Positions 17,690 to 26,611 are shown, numbered from the stretch's first letter. The stretch: DNA of 64,000 bases from Erwinia sp. HDF1-3R (GCF_039621855.1 NZ_CP155071.1:3472001-3536000); one strand, 5' to 3'. Numbers and translations: made by a program. The notes: generated from the sequence alone by a model not told the origin.

Positions 17690-18877
17690 ATGTCCCGCAT
17701 TCTGCATTTTGCTTTAGCACTGGGTGTCGTCACGCTGCTGGCCCTGCTGGTGAGTAGCGATCGCAAGAACATTCGTATACGTTTTGTTATCCAGCTTCTG
17801 GTTATTGAGGTGCTGCTGGCGTGGTTCTTCCTCAACTCAGAAGTCGGCCTCGGGTTCGTGCAGGGCTTTGCCGGGTTTTTCGACAAGCTGCTCTCCTATG
17901 CTGCACAGGGAACCGGTTTTGTCTTTGGCAACATGAGCGATAAAGGGCTGGCCTTCTTCTGGCTGAACGTGCTCTGCCCGATCGTCTTTATCTCCGCGCT
18001 GATCGGCATTTTGCAGCATTTCCGCATTCTACCGGTTGTCATCCGCGCGATTGGCACCGTACTGTCGAAAGTAAACGGCATGGGTAAGCTGGAGTCTTTC
18101 AACGCGGTAAGCTCGCTGATTTTGGGACAGTCAGAAAACTTTATCGCCTACAAAGATATCCTTGGAAAAATGTCGCAGCGCCGCATGTACACCATGGCGG
18201 CTACCGCGATGTCGACCGTATCAATGTCTATCGTCGGTGCCTATATGACGATGCTCCAGCCGAAGTACGTGGTGGCGGCGCTGATCCTGAATATGTTCAG
18301 CACCTTTATCGTACTCTCGCTGATTAATCCCTATCGCGTCGAGAGTGAAGAAGACCTTAAGCTGAACGATCTGCATAAAGGGCAAAGCTTCTTTGAAATG
18401 CTGGGCGAATACATCCTGGCCGGTTTCAAGGTGGCCGTGATAGTGGCGGCGATGCTGATTGGCTTTATTGCGCTGATCTCCGCCATTAACGCACTGTTTG
18501 ACACCATTTTTGGCATCAGCTTCCAGGGCGTGCTGGGCTATGTGTTCTATCCGTTTGCCTGGGTGATGGGCGTGCCTGCGGGAGAAGCCCTGCAGGTTGG
18601 CAGCATTATGGCCACCAAGCTGGTTTCAAACGAATTTGTGGCCATGATGGACCTGCAAAAAGTGGCCGGTACCCTGTCGCCGCGCGGCGTGGGCATCCTT
18701 TCCGTGTTCCTTGTGTCGTTCGCCAACTTCTCGTCTATCGGCATCGTGGCCGGTGCGATTAAGGGCCTGAACGAGCAGCAGGGTAATGTGGTTTCCCGCT
18801 TTGGTCTGAAGCTGCTGTACGGCTCAACGCTGGTGAGCATACTGTCCGCCTCTATTGCCGGGCTGGTGCTGGGCTAA
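17690..18877 (+). CDS. nupC: nucleoside permease NupC
   Basis: About 395 residues (E. coli NupC: 400), a concentrative nucleoside transporter that imports pyrimidine nucleosides and adenosine with protons across the inner membrane. Seen: three N-terminal helices, the [13 protein letters not shown] motif, the helical hairpin with [11 protein letters not shown], the [23 protein letters not shown] nucleoside-binding segment and [14 protein letters not shown]. The ATG at 17690 has GGAG 5 nt upstream; the frame opens 13 codons earlier without a site. Next to mntH in E. coli, here separated by the nuclease gene. Confidence 0.96.
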   Translation: MSRILHFALALGVVTLLALLVSSDRKNIRIRFVIQLLVIEVLLAWFFLNSEVGLGFVQGFAGFFDKLLSYAAQGTGFVFGNMSDKGLAFFWLNVLCPIVFISALIGILQHFRILPVVIRAIGTVLSKVNGMGKLESFNAVSSLILGQSENFIAYKDILGKMSQRRMYTMAATAMSTVSMSIVGAYMTMLQPKYVVAALILNMFSTFIVLSLINPYRVESEEDLKLNDLHKGQSFFEMLGEYILAGFKVAVIVAAMLIGFIALISAINALFDTIFGISFQGVLGYVFYPFAWVMGVPAGEALQVGSIMATKLVSNEFVAMMDLQKVAGTLSPRGVGILSVFLVSFANFSSIGIVAGAIKGLNEQQGNVVSRFGLKLLYGSTLVSILSASIAGLVLG

Positions 18878-18902
18878 ATTGTCCCCTGCCCAGTCGGTTA
18901 TC

Positions 18903-18930
18903 AAGGCGACCCCTGTCGGGTCGCCTTTTT
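18903..18930 (+). terminator. nupC terminator
   Basis: AAGGCGACCC (18903-18912) pairs with GGGTCGCCTT (18918-18927) around a 5-nt loop; the T-run follows on the plus strand. It also sits at the 3' end of the convergent monooxygenase gene. Confidence 0.88.
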
Positions 18931-20237
18931 TATTGCAGCGGCAGGTTGAGATGGTCGCGCAGCGTCTTCCCCGGGTAATCCTGACGAAAAGCCCCCCGCT
19001 GTTGCAGCTCCGGCACAACGTAGTCCGCAAAATCATTGAGCGATGCGGGCATATCGGCGGGCATCAGTACAAAACCGTCGCAGGCTCCGCTGTCCACCCA
19101 GAGCGTCATTTCAGTGGCTATCTCTGCCGCGGTGCCGACCATCACCGGGAACGACGCGCTCGCCGCATAAGTTTTGGCGACCTGCGCCAGGGTTTTCCCC
19201 TCCCTGCGCGCCTGAGCGATAACATACTCAAAGCGCCCTTTACTGCCGCTGATATGCGGGAAAATATCCGGGAAAAGCGCATCGGGATCGTGCTGTGACA
19301 AATCGTAATTCATGCTGGCGGACATAAAGCTTAGCCCGGCCAGCGGGTTGACCAGCTCGTCCAGCAGCCGCCGCTTTTCCTCTGCCTCCCGGCGCGTTGC
19401 GCCCACTATCGGCATCACGCCGGGCAGGATTTTACAGGCTTCCGGCTGGCGGCCCTGCGCGAGCATCTCTGCTTTAAACTGCTGGTAAAACTGCTGCGCC
19501 CGCGCCCGCTCCGGCTGCACGGTAAAAATAACTTCGCCCACGCGGGTGGCCACATCGCGGAAATCCTGTGAGACCCCGGCCAGAATCTGCACCGGCCTTC
19601 CCTGGGGAGAGGCTGCCACCGTCAGCGGCCCCTGGATCTGGAAATGCTCGCCGTGGAAATGGGTGTAGCTGACCTTTTGCGGATCGACCCAGACCCCTGA
19701 GGCTTTATCAGCCACGCGCGCATCGGGCTGCCAGCTCGCCAGCAGCCGGTGTACTGCATCAATAAACTCCCCGGCACGCTGATAGCGCGCGTTGTGCCCC
19801 ATATGCTGCGAGCGGCTGAAGTTACGCGCCTCACCGTCGTTAGTGGAGGTAACGGCATTCCACGCCATGCGCCCGGCGCTAAAGTGATCGAGGGTCGCCA
19901 GCGTGCGGGCGGCGTGAAAGGGTTCGCCGTAGGTGGTGGAGAGCGTGCCGCCCAGCCCGATGCGATCGGTAAACAGGCCAAGCGCGGTAAGCAGCGCCAT
20001 CGGTTCCGGGCGGGCATAGCCGGGACGATACTGCACGGTGGTGGCGATATCGCCGCCGTAGATATCATCGATCGACAGCTTATCGGCCACGAAAGCGAAA
20101 TCAAACTTCGCCTCCTCGGCTTTTTTAACCAGCGTCAGCCAGGTGCTGAGCTGCATCGGATCCGGGTTTTGCGCCTCGGGATGGCGCCAGCCGCCTGCAT
20201 GCAGCCCGGTATCGCTAAGATAGAGTGCAAGATGCAT
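18930..20237 (-). CDS. LLM flavin monooxygenase, NtaA/DszA/DmoA type
   Basis: A 435-residue luciferase-like enzyme of the NtaA/SnaA/DszA family, which uses reduced FMN from a separate reductase to oxygenate amines or organosulfur compounds. Visible: SDTGLHAGGWRHPEA at the start, FDFAFVADKLSI, RPEPMALLTALGLFTDRIGLGGTLSTTYGEPFH, GRMAWNAVTST and the AGVSQDFRDVATRVGEVIFTV segment. It starts 1 bp after the stop of the substrate-binding-protein gene, so the two form an operon. The neighbourhood points to C-S bond cleavage of an alkyl sulfide or sulfonate for sulfur supply. The exact substrate is unknown, and no flavin reductase is encoded nearby. Confidence 0.88.
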   Translation of the reverse strand: MHLALYLSDTGLHAGGWRHPEAQNPDPMQLSTWLTLVKKAEEAKFDFAFVADKLSIDDIYGGDIATTVQYRPGYARPEPMALLTALGLFTDRIGLGGTLSTTYGEPFHAARTLATLDHFSAGRMAWNAVTSTNDGEARNFSRSQHMGHNARYQRAGEFIDAVHRLLASWQPDARVADKASGVWVDPQKVSYTHFHGEHFQIQGPLTVAASPQGRPVQILAGVSQDFRDVATRVGEVIFTVQPERARAQQFYQQFKAEMLAQGRQPEACKILPGVMPIVGATRREAEEKRRLLDELVNPLAGLSFMSASMNYDLSQHDPDALFPDIFPHISGSKGRFEYVIAQARREGKTLAQVAKTYAASASFPVMVGTAAEIATEMTLWVDSGACDGFVLMPADMPASLNDFADYVVPELQQRGAFRQDYPGKTLRDHLNLPLQ

Positions 20238-20238
20238 A

Positions 20239-21159
20239 TTACTTCCTCTGCGACAGGCTGAGATCGACGAAGGCTGCGGCGCTGAGCGGTTTGGGGATCA
20301 GGCCATTTGTCACGTACAGGTCAGCGGTATTCTGCTGCACTTTAAGCACCTCCTGACTGTTGTCATCAATGCTATTCACCTCCCGCTTCACCTTGAGCAG
20401 CGCCACCGCCTGCGGAATACGCAGCAGCTTACTGATTGACGCCGCATACGCCTCGGGATGCTGCTCACCCCACGCGCGGGCGCGCGTCAGGCGCTGGCTG
20501 AAATCAACCAGCTCGGCCCGTTTGCTGGCGATGGCGCTGTTGCTGGCTATCAGGTAGTTGATCGCCGGGTAGTCACGGCCGTCGGCAATAATCTGCGCGC
20601 CGGACTGGGACGTGGCGAAAGAGACGTAGGGTTCCCAGGTCGACACCGCATCCACTCCACCCTGATCCAGCACCAGCGTCGCTTCGGCTGGCGTGGTAAA
20701 GACAAATGAGACGCTGGCCGGATCGACACCCGCGCGCTTCAGTGCCTGTAGAGCCAGGTTATGGCCGGATGACCCTTTCACCGTCGCAATGCGCTTTCCG
20801 CGCAGATCCTCCACCCGATGGATCGCACTGCCGTTTTTGACAATCAGCGCATTACCGGCATAGCGCGTGGCCAGGATCCCCTTCGCATCCAGTCCGGCGG
20901 CCACGGCAAAGGTTAGCGGCGCATCGCCGACCGAACCCGCATCAATAGAGCCGGCACGCATCGCCTCCAGCAGCGGTGCCGCATTAGCAAATTCATGCCA
21001 TTCCAGCGTATAGGGGGTATTTTTTAGCTCTCCGGCGGCCTCGAGGATGGCGCGGGCGTTGCCGCGCTGATCGCCGACGGCCAGCGTATTGGCCGCCAGC
21101 GTTGGCGTTGACAGTAACGCCGCGATCAGGCCGAGGGTACTCAGGGTGAATGCTTTCAT
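20239..21159 (-). CDS. SsuA-type periplasmic sulfonate-binding protein
   Basis: About 306 residues with a cleavable signal peptide (MKAFTLSTLGLIAALLSTPTLAA). The mature protein is a type 2 periplasmic binding fold of the SsuA/TauA/NrtA group: VGDQRGNARAILEAAG, EWHEFANAAPLLEAMRAGSIDAGSVGDAPLTFA, LRGKRIATVKGSSGHN and VDAVSTWEPYVSFA. It would capture an alkanesulfonate or similar organosulfur solute. The ATG at 21159 is chosen because the signal peptide begins there; the frame opens about 57 codons earlier across the divergent promoter. Operon with the monooxygenase just downstream. No permease or ATPase gene accompanies it. Confidence 0.88.
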   Translation of the reverse strand: MKAFTLSTLGLIAALLSTPTLAANTLAVGDQRGNARAILEAAGELKNTPYTLEWHEFANAAPLLEAMRAGSIDAGSVGDAPLTFAVAAGLDAKGILATRYAGNALIVKNGSAIHRVEDLRGKRIATVKGSSGHNLALQALKRAGVDPASVSFVFTTPAEATLVLDQGGVDAVSTWEPYVSFATSQSGAQIIADGRDYPAINYLIASNSAIASKRAELVDFSQRLTRARAWGEQHPEAYAASISKLLRIPQAVALLKVKREVNSIDDNSQEVLKVQQNTADLYVTNGLIPKPLSAAAFVDLSLSQRK

Positions 21160-21309
21160 CTGGTGTCTCAATATGAGTAAAAAACTGAGACTACCACCGG
21201 CTTTTTTATTCTCTAAATGCATTTTACGCGCATTCAATATGCAAAATTGACATATCTGTTTGCGGGCGCGCTGCTTATGCTGAGCCTCTTTGCCGGTGGA
21301 AAATGGAAA
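21160..21309. promoter_or_regulatory. divergent control region of the sulfur island
   Basis: 150 bp between the binding-protein gene and the LysR-type regulator. It is AT-rich with dyad elements: CTCAATATGAG (about 21167), ATGC...GCAT around 21216-21232 and GCAT...ATGC to about 21242. LysR regulators usually bind such ATGC/GCAT dyads upstream of a divergent target. Exact sites and start points are not resolved. Confidence 0.45.
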
Positions 21310-22212
21310 ATGAAACTCGACGATCTGCAAGCCTTTGTCACCCTTGTTCAGCTACAGTCGACCCAGCAGACGGCTGAAAAACTGGGTCTGACGCAGCCCG
21401 CGGTGACCCGCCGCGTGCAAAATTTTGAAGAGTCGCTTGGCGTTCAACTGCTCGACAGACAGACCAAGCCCCTGAAACCCACGTCGCTGGGCTGGCAGGT
21501 TTATCAGCAGTGTCAGCGTATTGCCGGGCAGGTGAATGAACTCAATCAGCTGGTGGCGACAGACGCGCCACCCAGCGGCGTGCTGCGCTTCGGCCTGCCT
21601 CACACTCTTTCCGATACCACGCTGCTGCCCGCGCTGGCGCTGATGCAGTCTCGCTATCCCCACCTCCAGCTGCGGCTAAACAGCGGCTGGGGCGATCGGC
21701 TGCTGGGCTCCCTCGATCAGGCCGCGCTGGATGCGGCGCTGCTGCTGGCCCCCGCCGATAAAATTTTCAATGACGCCCTCAACGCGACGGCGCTGGGAAC
21801 CGTGCCGCTGGCAATCGTCACCGCTGACGACGGCGAGCCACTGCCTGCCACGCTGGCGGCCTGCTATAAGACGGGGTGGATCCTCAACCCTGACGGCTGC
21901 GGCTTTCGCGCAACTCTTGCGCGAGCGCTGGCCGATCGCGGTCTTCCCCTGACGCTGAATGTCGAAGTTCAGGGCGTGGCGATGCAGCTGGCGCTGATTG
22001 CCGCAGGACGCGGGCTGGGTATTATGCCGGAGATACTGGTGAAGCACGGTTCCCCTCAGCATCGGGTGCGCAGCGTACCGCTGGCTGACTTTGCTCCCAT
22101 TAGCCAACTCTGGCTCGTGCACCCTTCCCTTCCCGCAAATCAACAGGCGGCGGTGGCGGTATTTGCTACTGAACTGGCGAAGGGGTATCACCCGGGCGGG
22201 GACCGACATTAG
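21310..22212 (+). CDS. LysR family regulator of the sulfur island
   Basis: About 300 residues: N-terminal winged helix-turn-helix (MKLDDLQAFVTLVQLQSTQQTAEKLGLTQ, then PAVTRRVQNFEESLGVQLLDR) and a type 2 periplasmic-binding-like effector domain (about 90-290). The ATG at 21310 follows a GGAAA-type site and begins the family homology; the frame from 21217 encodes an unrelated leader. It is transcribed away from the binding-protein/monooxygenase pair and toward the second monooxygenase operon, so it probably regulates both. Cbl and CysB are well-known LysR regulators of sulfur genes, but this is a different, smaller branch with an unknown ligand. Confidence 0.92.
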   Translation: MKLDDLQAFVTLVQLQSTQQTAEKLGLTQPAVTRRVQNFEESLGVQLLDRQTKPLKPTSLGWQVYQQCQRIAGQVNELNQLVATDAPPSGVLRFGLPHTLSDTTLLPALALMQSRYPHLQLRLNSGWGDRLLGSLDQAALDAALLLAPADKIFNDALNATALGTVPLAIVTADDGEPLPATLAACYKTGWILNPDGCGFRATLARALADRGLPLTLNVEVQGVAMQLALIAAGRGLGIMPEILVKHGSPQHRVRSVPLADFAPISQLWLVHPSLPANQQAAVAVFATELAKGYHPGGDRH

Positions 22213-22322
22213 TTAGTTTTTATATTAGCTACGTACAATTATGAATTTCACACATATTAGAATTCAGCTTAGGGTTTTCTCTCTGTCGGTAATTTGCCGG
22301 CCTTCCTCCAGGAGAAAACATC

Positions 22323-23405
22323 ATGGGCATTCAGTTCCTTGGTATGATCGGCCATAGGCTGGCGTCAGAAATCATCGCTCCCCGCGGCCCGCTTTTTAAT
22401 AAGCAGTATATTGCAGACTTCGCCCAGGCCCATGAGCAGGCAGGCTTTGACCGCGTGCTGGTCGGTTACTGGTCAGATCAGCCTGATGGCTTTCTGGTCA
22501 CCGCACATGCGGCGGCGAATACGTCGCGCATCAAATTTTTACTGGCGCATCGGCCCGGCTTCGTCTCCCCGACGCTGGCCGCCCGCAAGCTGGCCACGCT
22601 GGACCAGCTAACCGATGGCCGACTGGCCGTGCATATCATCAGCGGGGGCAGCGACGCGGAGCAGCGTCGCGACGGCGACTTTCTCAACAAGACGCAGCGC
22701 TACGCGCGCACCGATGACTTTCTCAGCGTACTGCGACAGGGCCTGGAAGCCGATCATCCCTGGGATCATCAGGGAGAGTATTTCCAGACTGAACAGGCGT
22801 TTTCCGCCATCAAGCCGGTGCAGGCGCACCTTCCCGTCTATTTCGGCGGCTCATCGCCCGAGGCAATTGCGGTTGCCGCGCGTCATGCCGATGTGTTCGC
22901 TCTCTGGGGCGAGCCGCTGGCGGGCGCGGCGGAAACGGTGCGCACCGTGCGCGCCGCCGCCGCTAAGCAGGGCCGTGAAATCGGCTTCAATATCTCTTTC
23001 CGTCCCATTATTGCCCCAACGGAGAAGGAAGCCTGGGAGAAGGCGGAACATATTCTGGAGACGGCGCGCAACAAGCTGACCGCGTCCGGTCACGATTTTG
23101 GCCTGCCGAAACCGCAAAGCGTGGGTGCGCAGCGGCTGCTGGCAGCGGCGAATGAAGGGGCGCGGCTGGACAAGGTTCTGTGGACCGGCATTGCCAAACT
23201 GGTGAGCGGCGGCTACAACTCCACCGCCCTGGTCGGCACGCCGGACCAGGTGTCTGATGCCCTGCTGGACTATTACAACCTGGGCATTAAAAGCGTACTG
23301 ATCCGCGGCTTTGATCCCCTCAACGATGCACGGGAGTATGGTAAAGAGCTAATCCCGCTTACGCGGGAAAAAGTGGCGGCACGTCGCGTAGCAAGGAGTG
23401 CCTGA
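22323..23405 (+). CDS. SsuD-like FMNH2-dependent monooxygenase
   Basis: A 360-residue LLM-family enzyme. It aligns with E. coli SsuD (alkanesulfonate monooxygenase, 381) through FLLAHRPGFVSPTLAARKLATLDQLTDGRL, SGGSDAEQRRDGDFLNKTQRYARTDDFL, PVYFGGSSPEAIAVAARHADVFALWGEP and TALVGTPDQVSDALLDYYNLGIKSVLIRGFDPL. The expected reaction is oxygenolytic release of sulfite from an alkanesulfonate with FMNH2 and O2. GGAG precedes the ATG. The stop overlaps the next start by one base (TGATG). The shorter C-terminus and sequence differences mean the substrate may not be a simple alkanesulfonate. Second LLM enzyme of the island. Confidence 0.88.
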   Translation: MGIQFLGMIGHRLASEIIAPRGPLFNKQYIADFAQAHEQAGFDRVLVGYWSDQPDGFLVTAHAAANTSRIKFLLAHRPGFVSPTLAARKLATLDQLTDGRLAVHIISGGSDAEQRRDGDFLNKTQRYARTDDFLSVLRQGLEADHPWDHQGEYFQTEQAFSAIKPVQAHLPVYFGGSSPEAIAVAARHADVFALWGEPLAGAAETVRTVRAAAAKQGREIGFNISFRPIIAPTEKEAWEKAEHILETARNKLTASGHDFGLPKPQSVGAQRLLAAANEGARLDKVLWTGIAKLVSGGYNSTALVGTPDQVSDALLDYYNLGIKSVLIRGFDPLNDAREYGKELIPLTREKVAARRVARSA

Positions 23406-24376
23406 TGCGATTTTCACTGCTTGTTTTCGGGCTGGCCGCTGCCCTCTCTCTGAGTGCCAGCGCGGCGGAGAAGGTTACCCTTAAGCTGGGGGACGTTAAG
23501 GGCGACCGGTTCATCTCGCTGCGCGAATCGGGCCAGCTAAAGGATCTGCCCTACGACCTGAAACTGACCTCGTTTGACTCCGGCGCGCCGGTGCAGGAAG
23601 CGTTAAACGCCGGTGCGCTGGACATTGGCTTCACCGGCGATCTGCCGTTCCTTTTCGTGTTCGCGGCAGGCGCGCCGGTGAAGGCGGTGGGCGCCTGGCA
23701 AAACAATCCGGACAGTATTGCGCTGCTTACGCGACCTGATAGCGGTATTCACAGCCTGAAGGATCTCAAAGGTAAACAGATCGCCGTAAACCGCGGTGGC
23801 TGGGGCCATTATCTGCTGCTGGGCCTGCTGGAGCGCGCGGGCCTGAAACTCTCGGACGTGACGCTGCGTTTTCTTGGCCCGGTCGATGGCCGGGCGGCGC
23901 TTGCCAGCCATGCCGTGGATGCCTGGGCCACCTGGGAACCCTACGTTTCCTCTGCGGAGGAAGTGGATAAAGATGTGAGGGTGCCGGAGGGCGGCGGCAA
24001 AGGGATCCTATCCGGCTACTCCTATGCGCTGGCGCGGGAGGAGGCGCTAAAGGATCCGGCTAAGCGGGAAGCCATTGCCGATTTAATGACCCGCCTTGCC
24101 AGAGCACAGGTCTGGGCCGCGCAGCATCCGCAGGCGTTTGCCAACGCCCTCTCAACATCACTGGGCTTTCCACCCGCGATCGCCGCCCGCTGGATTGCCA
24201 GCGCGCAAATCCGCCCGCTGAACTTTACTCCACAGGTGGCCGATACCCTGCAAAAGTCGGCTGATTTTTTCTTTAACTATCATGTGCTGCCAAAACGTAT
24301 CGACGTTCATCAGGCGTTTGACTACGACCTTTCCGCGGGCGCCAATCAGGTTGCCTCTGAACAGGGGATCAAATAA
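23405..24376 (+). CDS. SsuA-type periplasmic binding protein, second copy
   Basis: A 323-residue exported binding protein. Signal peptide MRFSLLVFGLAAALSLSASA is followed by a mature SsuA-like fold: VTLKLGDVKGDRFISLRESGQ, FDSGAPVQEALNAGALDIGFTGDLPFLFVFA, LKDLKGKQIAVNRGGWGHYLLLGLLERAG and HAVDAWATWEPYVSSAEEV. It probably binds a sulfonate-type anion. It differs enough from the protein at 20239-21159 to suggest another substrate. Overlaps the preceding gene by one base and the next by one base (TAATG). Again no cognate permease or ATPase is seen; it might feed a permease encoded elsewhere. Confidence 0.88.
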   Translation: MRFSLLVFGLAAALSLSASAAEKVTLKLGDVKGDRFISLRESGQLKDLPYDLKLTSFDSGAPVQEALNAGALDIGFTGDLPFLFVFAAGAPVKAVGAWQNNPDSIALLTRPDSGIHSLKDLKGKQIAVNRGGWGHYLLLGLLERAGLKLSDVTLRFLGPVDGRAALASHAVDAWATWEPYVSSAEEVDKDVRVPEGGGKGILSGYSYALAREEALKDPAKREAIADLMTRLARAQVWAAQHPQAFANALSTSLGFPPAIAARWIASAQIRPLNFTPQVADTLQKSADFFFNYHVLPKRIDVHQAFDYDLSAGANQVASEQGIK

Positions 24377-24960
24377 TGCCTCTTCAACATCACCGGCTGC
24401 GCGACTTTGTCGGAAGCCTGGCCTCGCTGCTGGATAGCCATCCCAGCGAGGAAACCATTCTGCACCAGGGTCGTCAGCTCCTCGGTGAACTTATCCGCCA
24501 TGATGACTGGCTTGGGCCGGAATTCGCCCAGCCGGATCCTGAACGTTATCAGCAATATCTGCTGCACGCCGATGCGCAACAGCGTTTTTCGGTCGTGAGC
24601 TTCGTCTGGGGGCCTGGTCAGCGCACGCCGATACACGATCACCGCGTCTGGGGGCTGATTGGCATGCTGCGCGGCAGTGAAATTTCTCAGGGGTATCGAC
24701 GGGAGGCTCAGGGCCTGACGCCCGACGGCGAGCCGGTTCGCCTCGAACCTGGCAGCGTGGAGGCCGTCTCGCCCGCAGCAGGGGATATCCACCGCGTCAG
24801 CAATGGGCAGGATCGCGTTTCGATCAGTATTCACGTTTACGGCGGCAATATTGGTGCCGTAAAGCGGGCCGTCTATCAGCCCGATGGCAGTGAAAAAACC
24901 TTTATTTCTGGCTACAACAACGCTTTTTTACCCAATATATGGGATCTTTCACATGACTGA
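24376..24960 (+). CDS. thiol dioxygenase (cysteine/3-mercaptopropionate type)
   Basis: A 194-residue cupin of the cysteine dioxygenase family, a non-heme iron enzyme that adds O2 to a thiol to give a sulfinic acid. The 3-His iron site is visible: His87 and His89 (TPIHDHRVWG) and His139 (GDIHRVS). The Ser-His-Tyr triad of the family is Ser151-His153-Tyr155 (SIHVY). At the place of the substrate-binding Arg60 of mammalian cysteine dioxygenase this protein has Gln60 (RYQQYLL), the mark of the Gln type, several of which act on 3-mercaptopropionate. The Cys of the Cys-Tyr crosslink is absent. It overlaps the next gene by 8 bp and is translationally coupled in the operon. Confidence 0.9.
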   Translation: MPLQHHRLRDFVGSLASLLDSHPSEETILHQGRQLLGELIRHDDWLGPEFAQPDPERYQQYLLHADAQQRFSVVSFVWGPGQRTPIHDHRVWGLIGMLRGSEISQGYRREAQGLTPDGEPVRLEPGSVEAVSPAAGDIHRVSNGQDRVSISIHVYGGNIGAVKRAVYQPDGSEKTFISGYNNAFLPNIWDLSHD

Positions 24961-26566
24961 CACACCACTACATTTTCGTCGCGCAGCCGAGATTCGATCC
25001 GCCCTCCTTCAGCACCAGGAGGTGGCGCTCATCGACGTGCGCGAAGAGGCGTACTACGCCACCGGCCATCCGCTGTTTGCGGTTAATATCCCCCTTTCGA
25101 AGCTGGAGATTGAAATCCTCAACCGCGTGCCCCGGCTGGCAACGCCGGTGACGATCTACGACGGCGGTGAAGGACTGGCGGCCGTCGCGGCCGCGCGCTT
25201 ATCCGCGCTTGGCTACGCTGATGTAGCGCTGCTGGAGAATAACCTGGCAGGCTGGCAGGCGGGCGGCGGCGAGCTGTTTATTGACGTCAACTCCCCCAGC
25301 AAGGCCTTCGGCGAGCTGGTCGAAAGTCGTCGTCACACGCCCTCTCTGCCTGCGGAAGAGGTGAACGCCCTGCTGCACAGCGGCAGCCCGGTGGTGGTGC
25401 TGGACAGCCGCCGCTTTGATGAGTATCAGACGATGAGTATTCCCGGCGGCATCAGCGTACCGGGTGCTGAGCTGGTATTGCGCGTACGGGATCTGGCTCC
25501 CTCGGCGGAAACAACCATCGTCGTTAACTGTGCGGGACGCACCCGCAGTATTATCGGTACGCAGTCCCTGATTAATGCCGGGATTGAGAATCCTGTTTAT
25601 GCACTGCGTAATGGCACTATCGGCTGGACGCTGGCCGGATTGAAGCTGGATCATGGGCAAACGCGCCGCTTTAGCAAGGTGAGCGAGAATGCAAAAATTC
25701 AGGCTGCAAAGGCCGCGCGAAAAGTCGCCGATAGCGTCGGCGTTAAGCGGGTGTCAGGCACGCAGCTCAGCCAGTGGCAGCAGCAGGAAACACGGACGCG
25801 CTATCTTTTCGACGTGCGGGACGCAGAGGAGTACGCTGCGGGGCATCTGCCGGGCGCGCGTCACGTGCCGGGCGGCCAGCTGGTTCAGGAAACCGATCAC
25901 TACGCCAGCGTCAGAGGGGCGCAGGTGATATTGGTTGATGATGATGGCGTGCGGGCCAATATGAGCGCTTCCTGGCTGGCGCAGATGGGCTGGGATGTGG
26001 CGGTAGTGGACGGGCTCAGCGCCGCTGATTTCAGTGCCACCGGGGCCTGGTCACCTACAATCCCTGCCCTGCCCCACCAGGAGGAGGTTGAGCCTGCCGT
26101 ACTGGCAACGTGGCTGGATCAGGGAGGCACCCAGCTGCTGGACTTCACCACCAGCGCTAACTACGTTAACGGCCATATACCCGGTGCCGCCTGGCTACAG
26201 CGGGCGCTGCTGACCCAGAAAGGGAAAGAGGCGATACCGGCTGCGCAACGCTATGTGGTGACCTGCGGCAGCAGCATGCTGGCGCGCTTTGCGGTTCAGC
26301 AGATCTCCGAGCTGACCGGCAGGCCGGTGGTGGTGCTGAAGGGCGGCAACACGGCCTGGAAAGCCGCAGGGCTGCCCGTGGAGCAGGGAGAGACAAGGCT
26401 ACTCCAGCCGCGCGACGATCGCTATCGCCGCCCCTATGAGGGCACCGACAACGCCCCCGAAGCGATGCAGGCTTACCTCGACTGGGAGTTTGGTCTCATT
26501 GCCCAGCTGGATCGCGATGGCACCCACGGCTTTCACGTATTGACGGAAAACGTTGCCGGGGCGTAG
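24953..26566 (+). CDS. four-domain rhodanese-like sulfurtransferase
   Basis: About 537 residues made of four rhodanese-homology domains at roughly 8-105, 133-235, 265-365 and 378-480. Each has the entry motif VALIDVRE, VVVLDSRR, YLFDVRDAEEYAAGHLPGA or QLLDFTTSANYVNGHIPGA. The active-site loop holds Cys193 in domain 2 (NCAGRTRS) and Cys438 in domain 4 (TCGSSMLAR). In domains 1 and 3 the place is Asp (YDGGEG; DDDGVR), so these are probably non-catalytic. It could relay or detoxify sulfane sulfur or sulfite produced by the neighbouring oxygenases. The ATG at 24953 overlaps the dioxygenase gene by 8 bp. No signal peptide: cytosolic. Confidence 0.9.
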   Translation: MTDTPLHFRRAAEIRSALLQHQEVALIDVREEAYYATGHPLFAVNIPLSKLEIEILNRVPRLATPVTIYDGGEGLAAVAAARLSALGYADVALLENNLAGWQAGGGELFIDVNSPSKAFGELVESRRHTPSLPAEEVNALLHSGSPVVVLDSRRFDEYQTMSIPGGISVPGAELVLRVRDLAPSAETTIVVNCAGRTRSIIGTQSLINAGIENPVYALRNGTIGWTLAGLKLDHGQTRRFSKVSENAKIQAAKAARKVADSVGVKRVSGTQLSQWQQQETRTRYLFDVRDAEEYAAGHLPGARHVPGGQLVQETDHYASVRGAQVILVDDDGVRANMSASWLAQMGWDVAVVDGLSAADFSATGAWSPTIPALPHQEEVEPAVLATWLDQGGTQLLDFTTSANYVNGHIPGAAWLQRALLTQKGKEAIPAAQRYVVTCGSSMLARFAVQQISELTGRPVVVLKGGNTAWKAAGLPVEQGETRLLQPRDDRYRRPYEGTDNAPEAMQAYLDWEFGLIAQLDRDGTHGFHVLTENVAGA

Positions 26567-26594
26567 AGCGTTTATCAGACAGCGTCGCGGGATA

Positions 26595-26611
26595 AGGGCC
26601 CATCGGGCCCT
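26595..26611. other. perfect hairpin after the sulfur operon
   Basis: AGGGCCC-ATC-GGGCCCT is a 7-bp perfect stem with a 3-nt loop, 28 bp after the rhodanese stop codon. No T-run follows, so it may be a rho-dependent end or mRNA-stabilising hairpin rather than an intrinsic terminator. Confidence 0.5.

Noticed and set aside
21160-21330. Longer N-terminus of the first SsuA-like protein
   Set aside because: The signal peptide starts at 21159; the upstream frame crosses the divergent promoter and overlaps the LysR gene.
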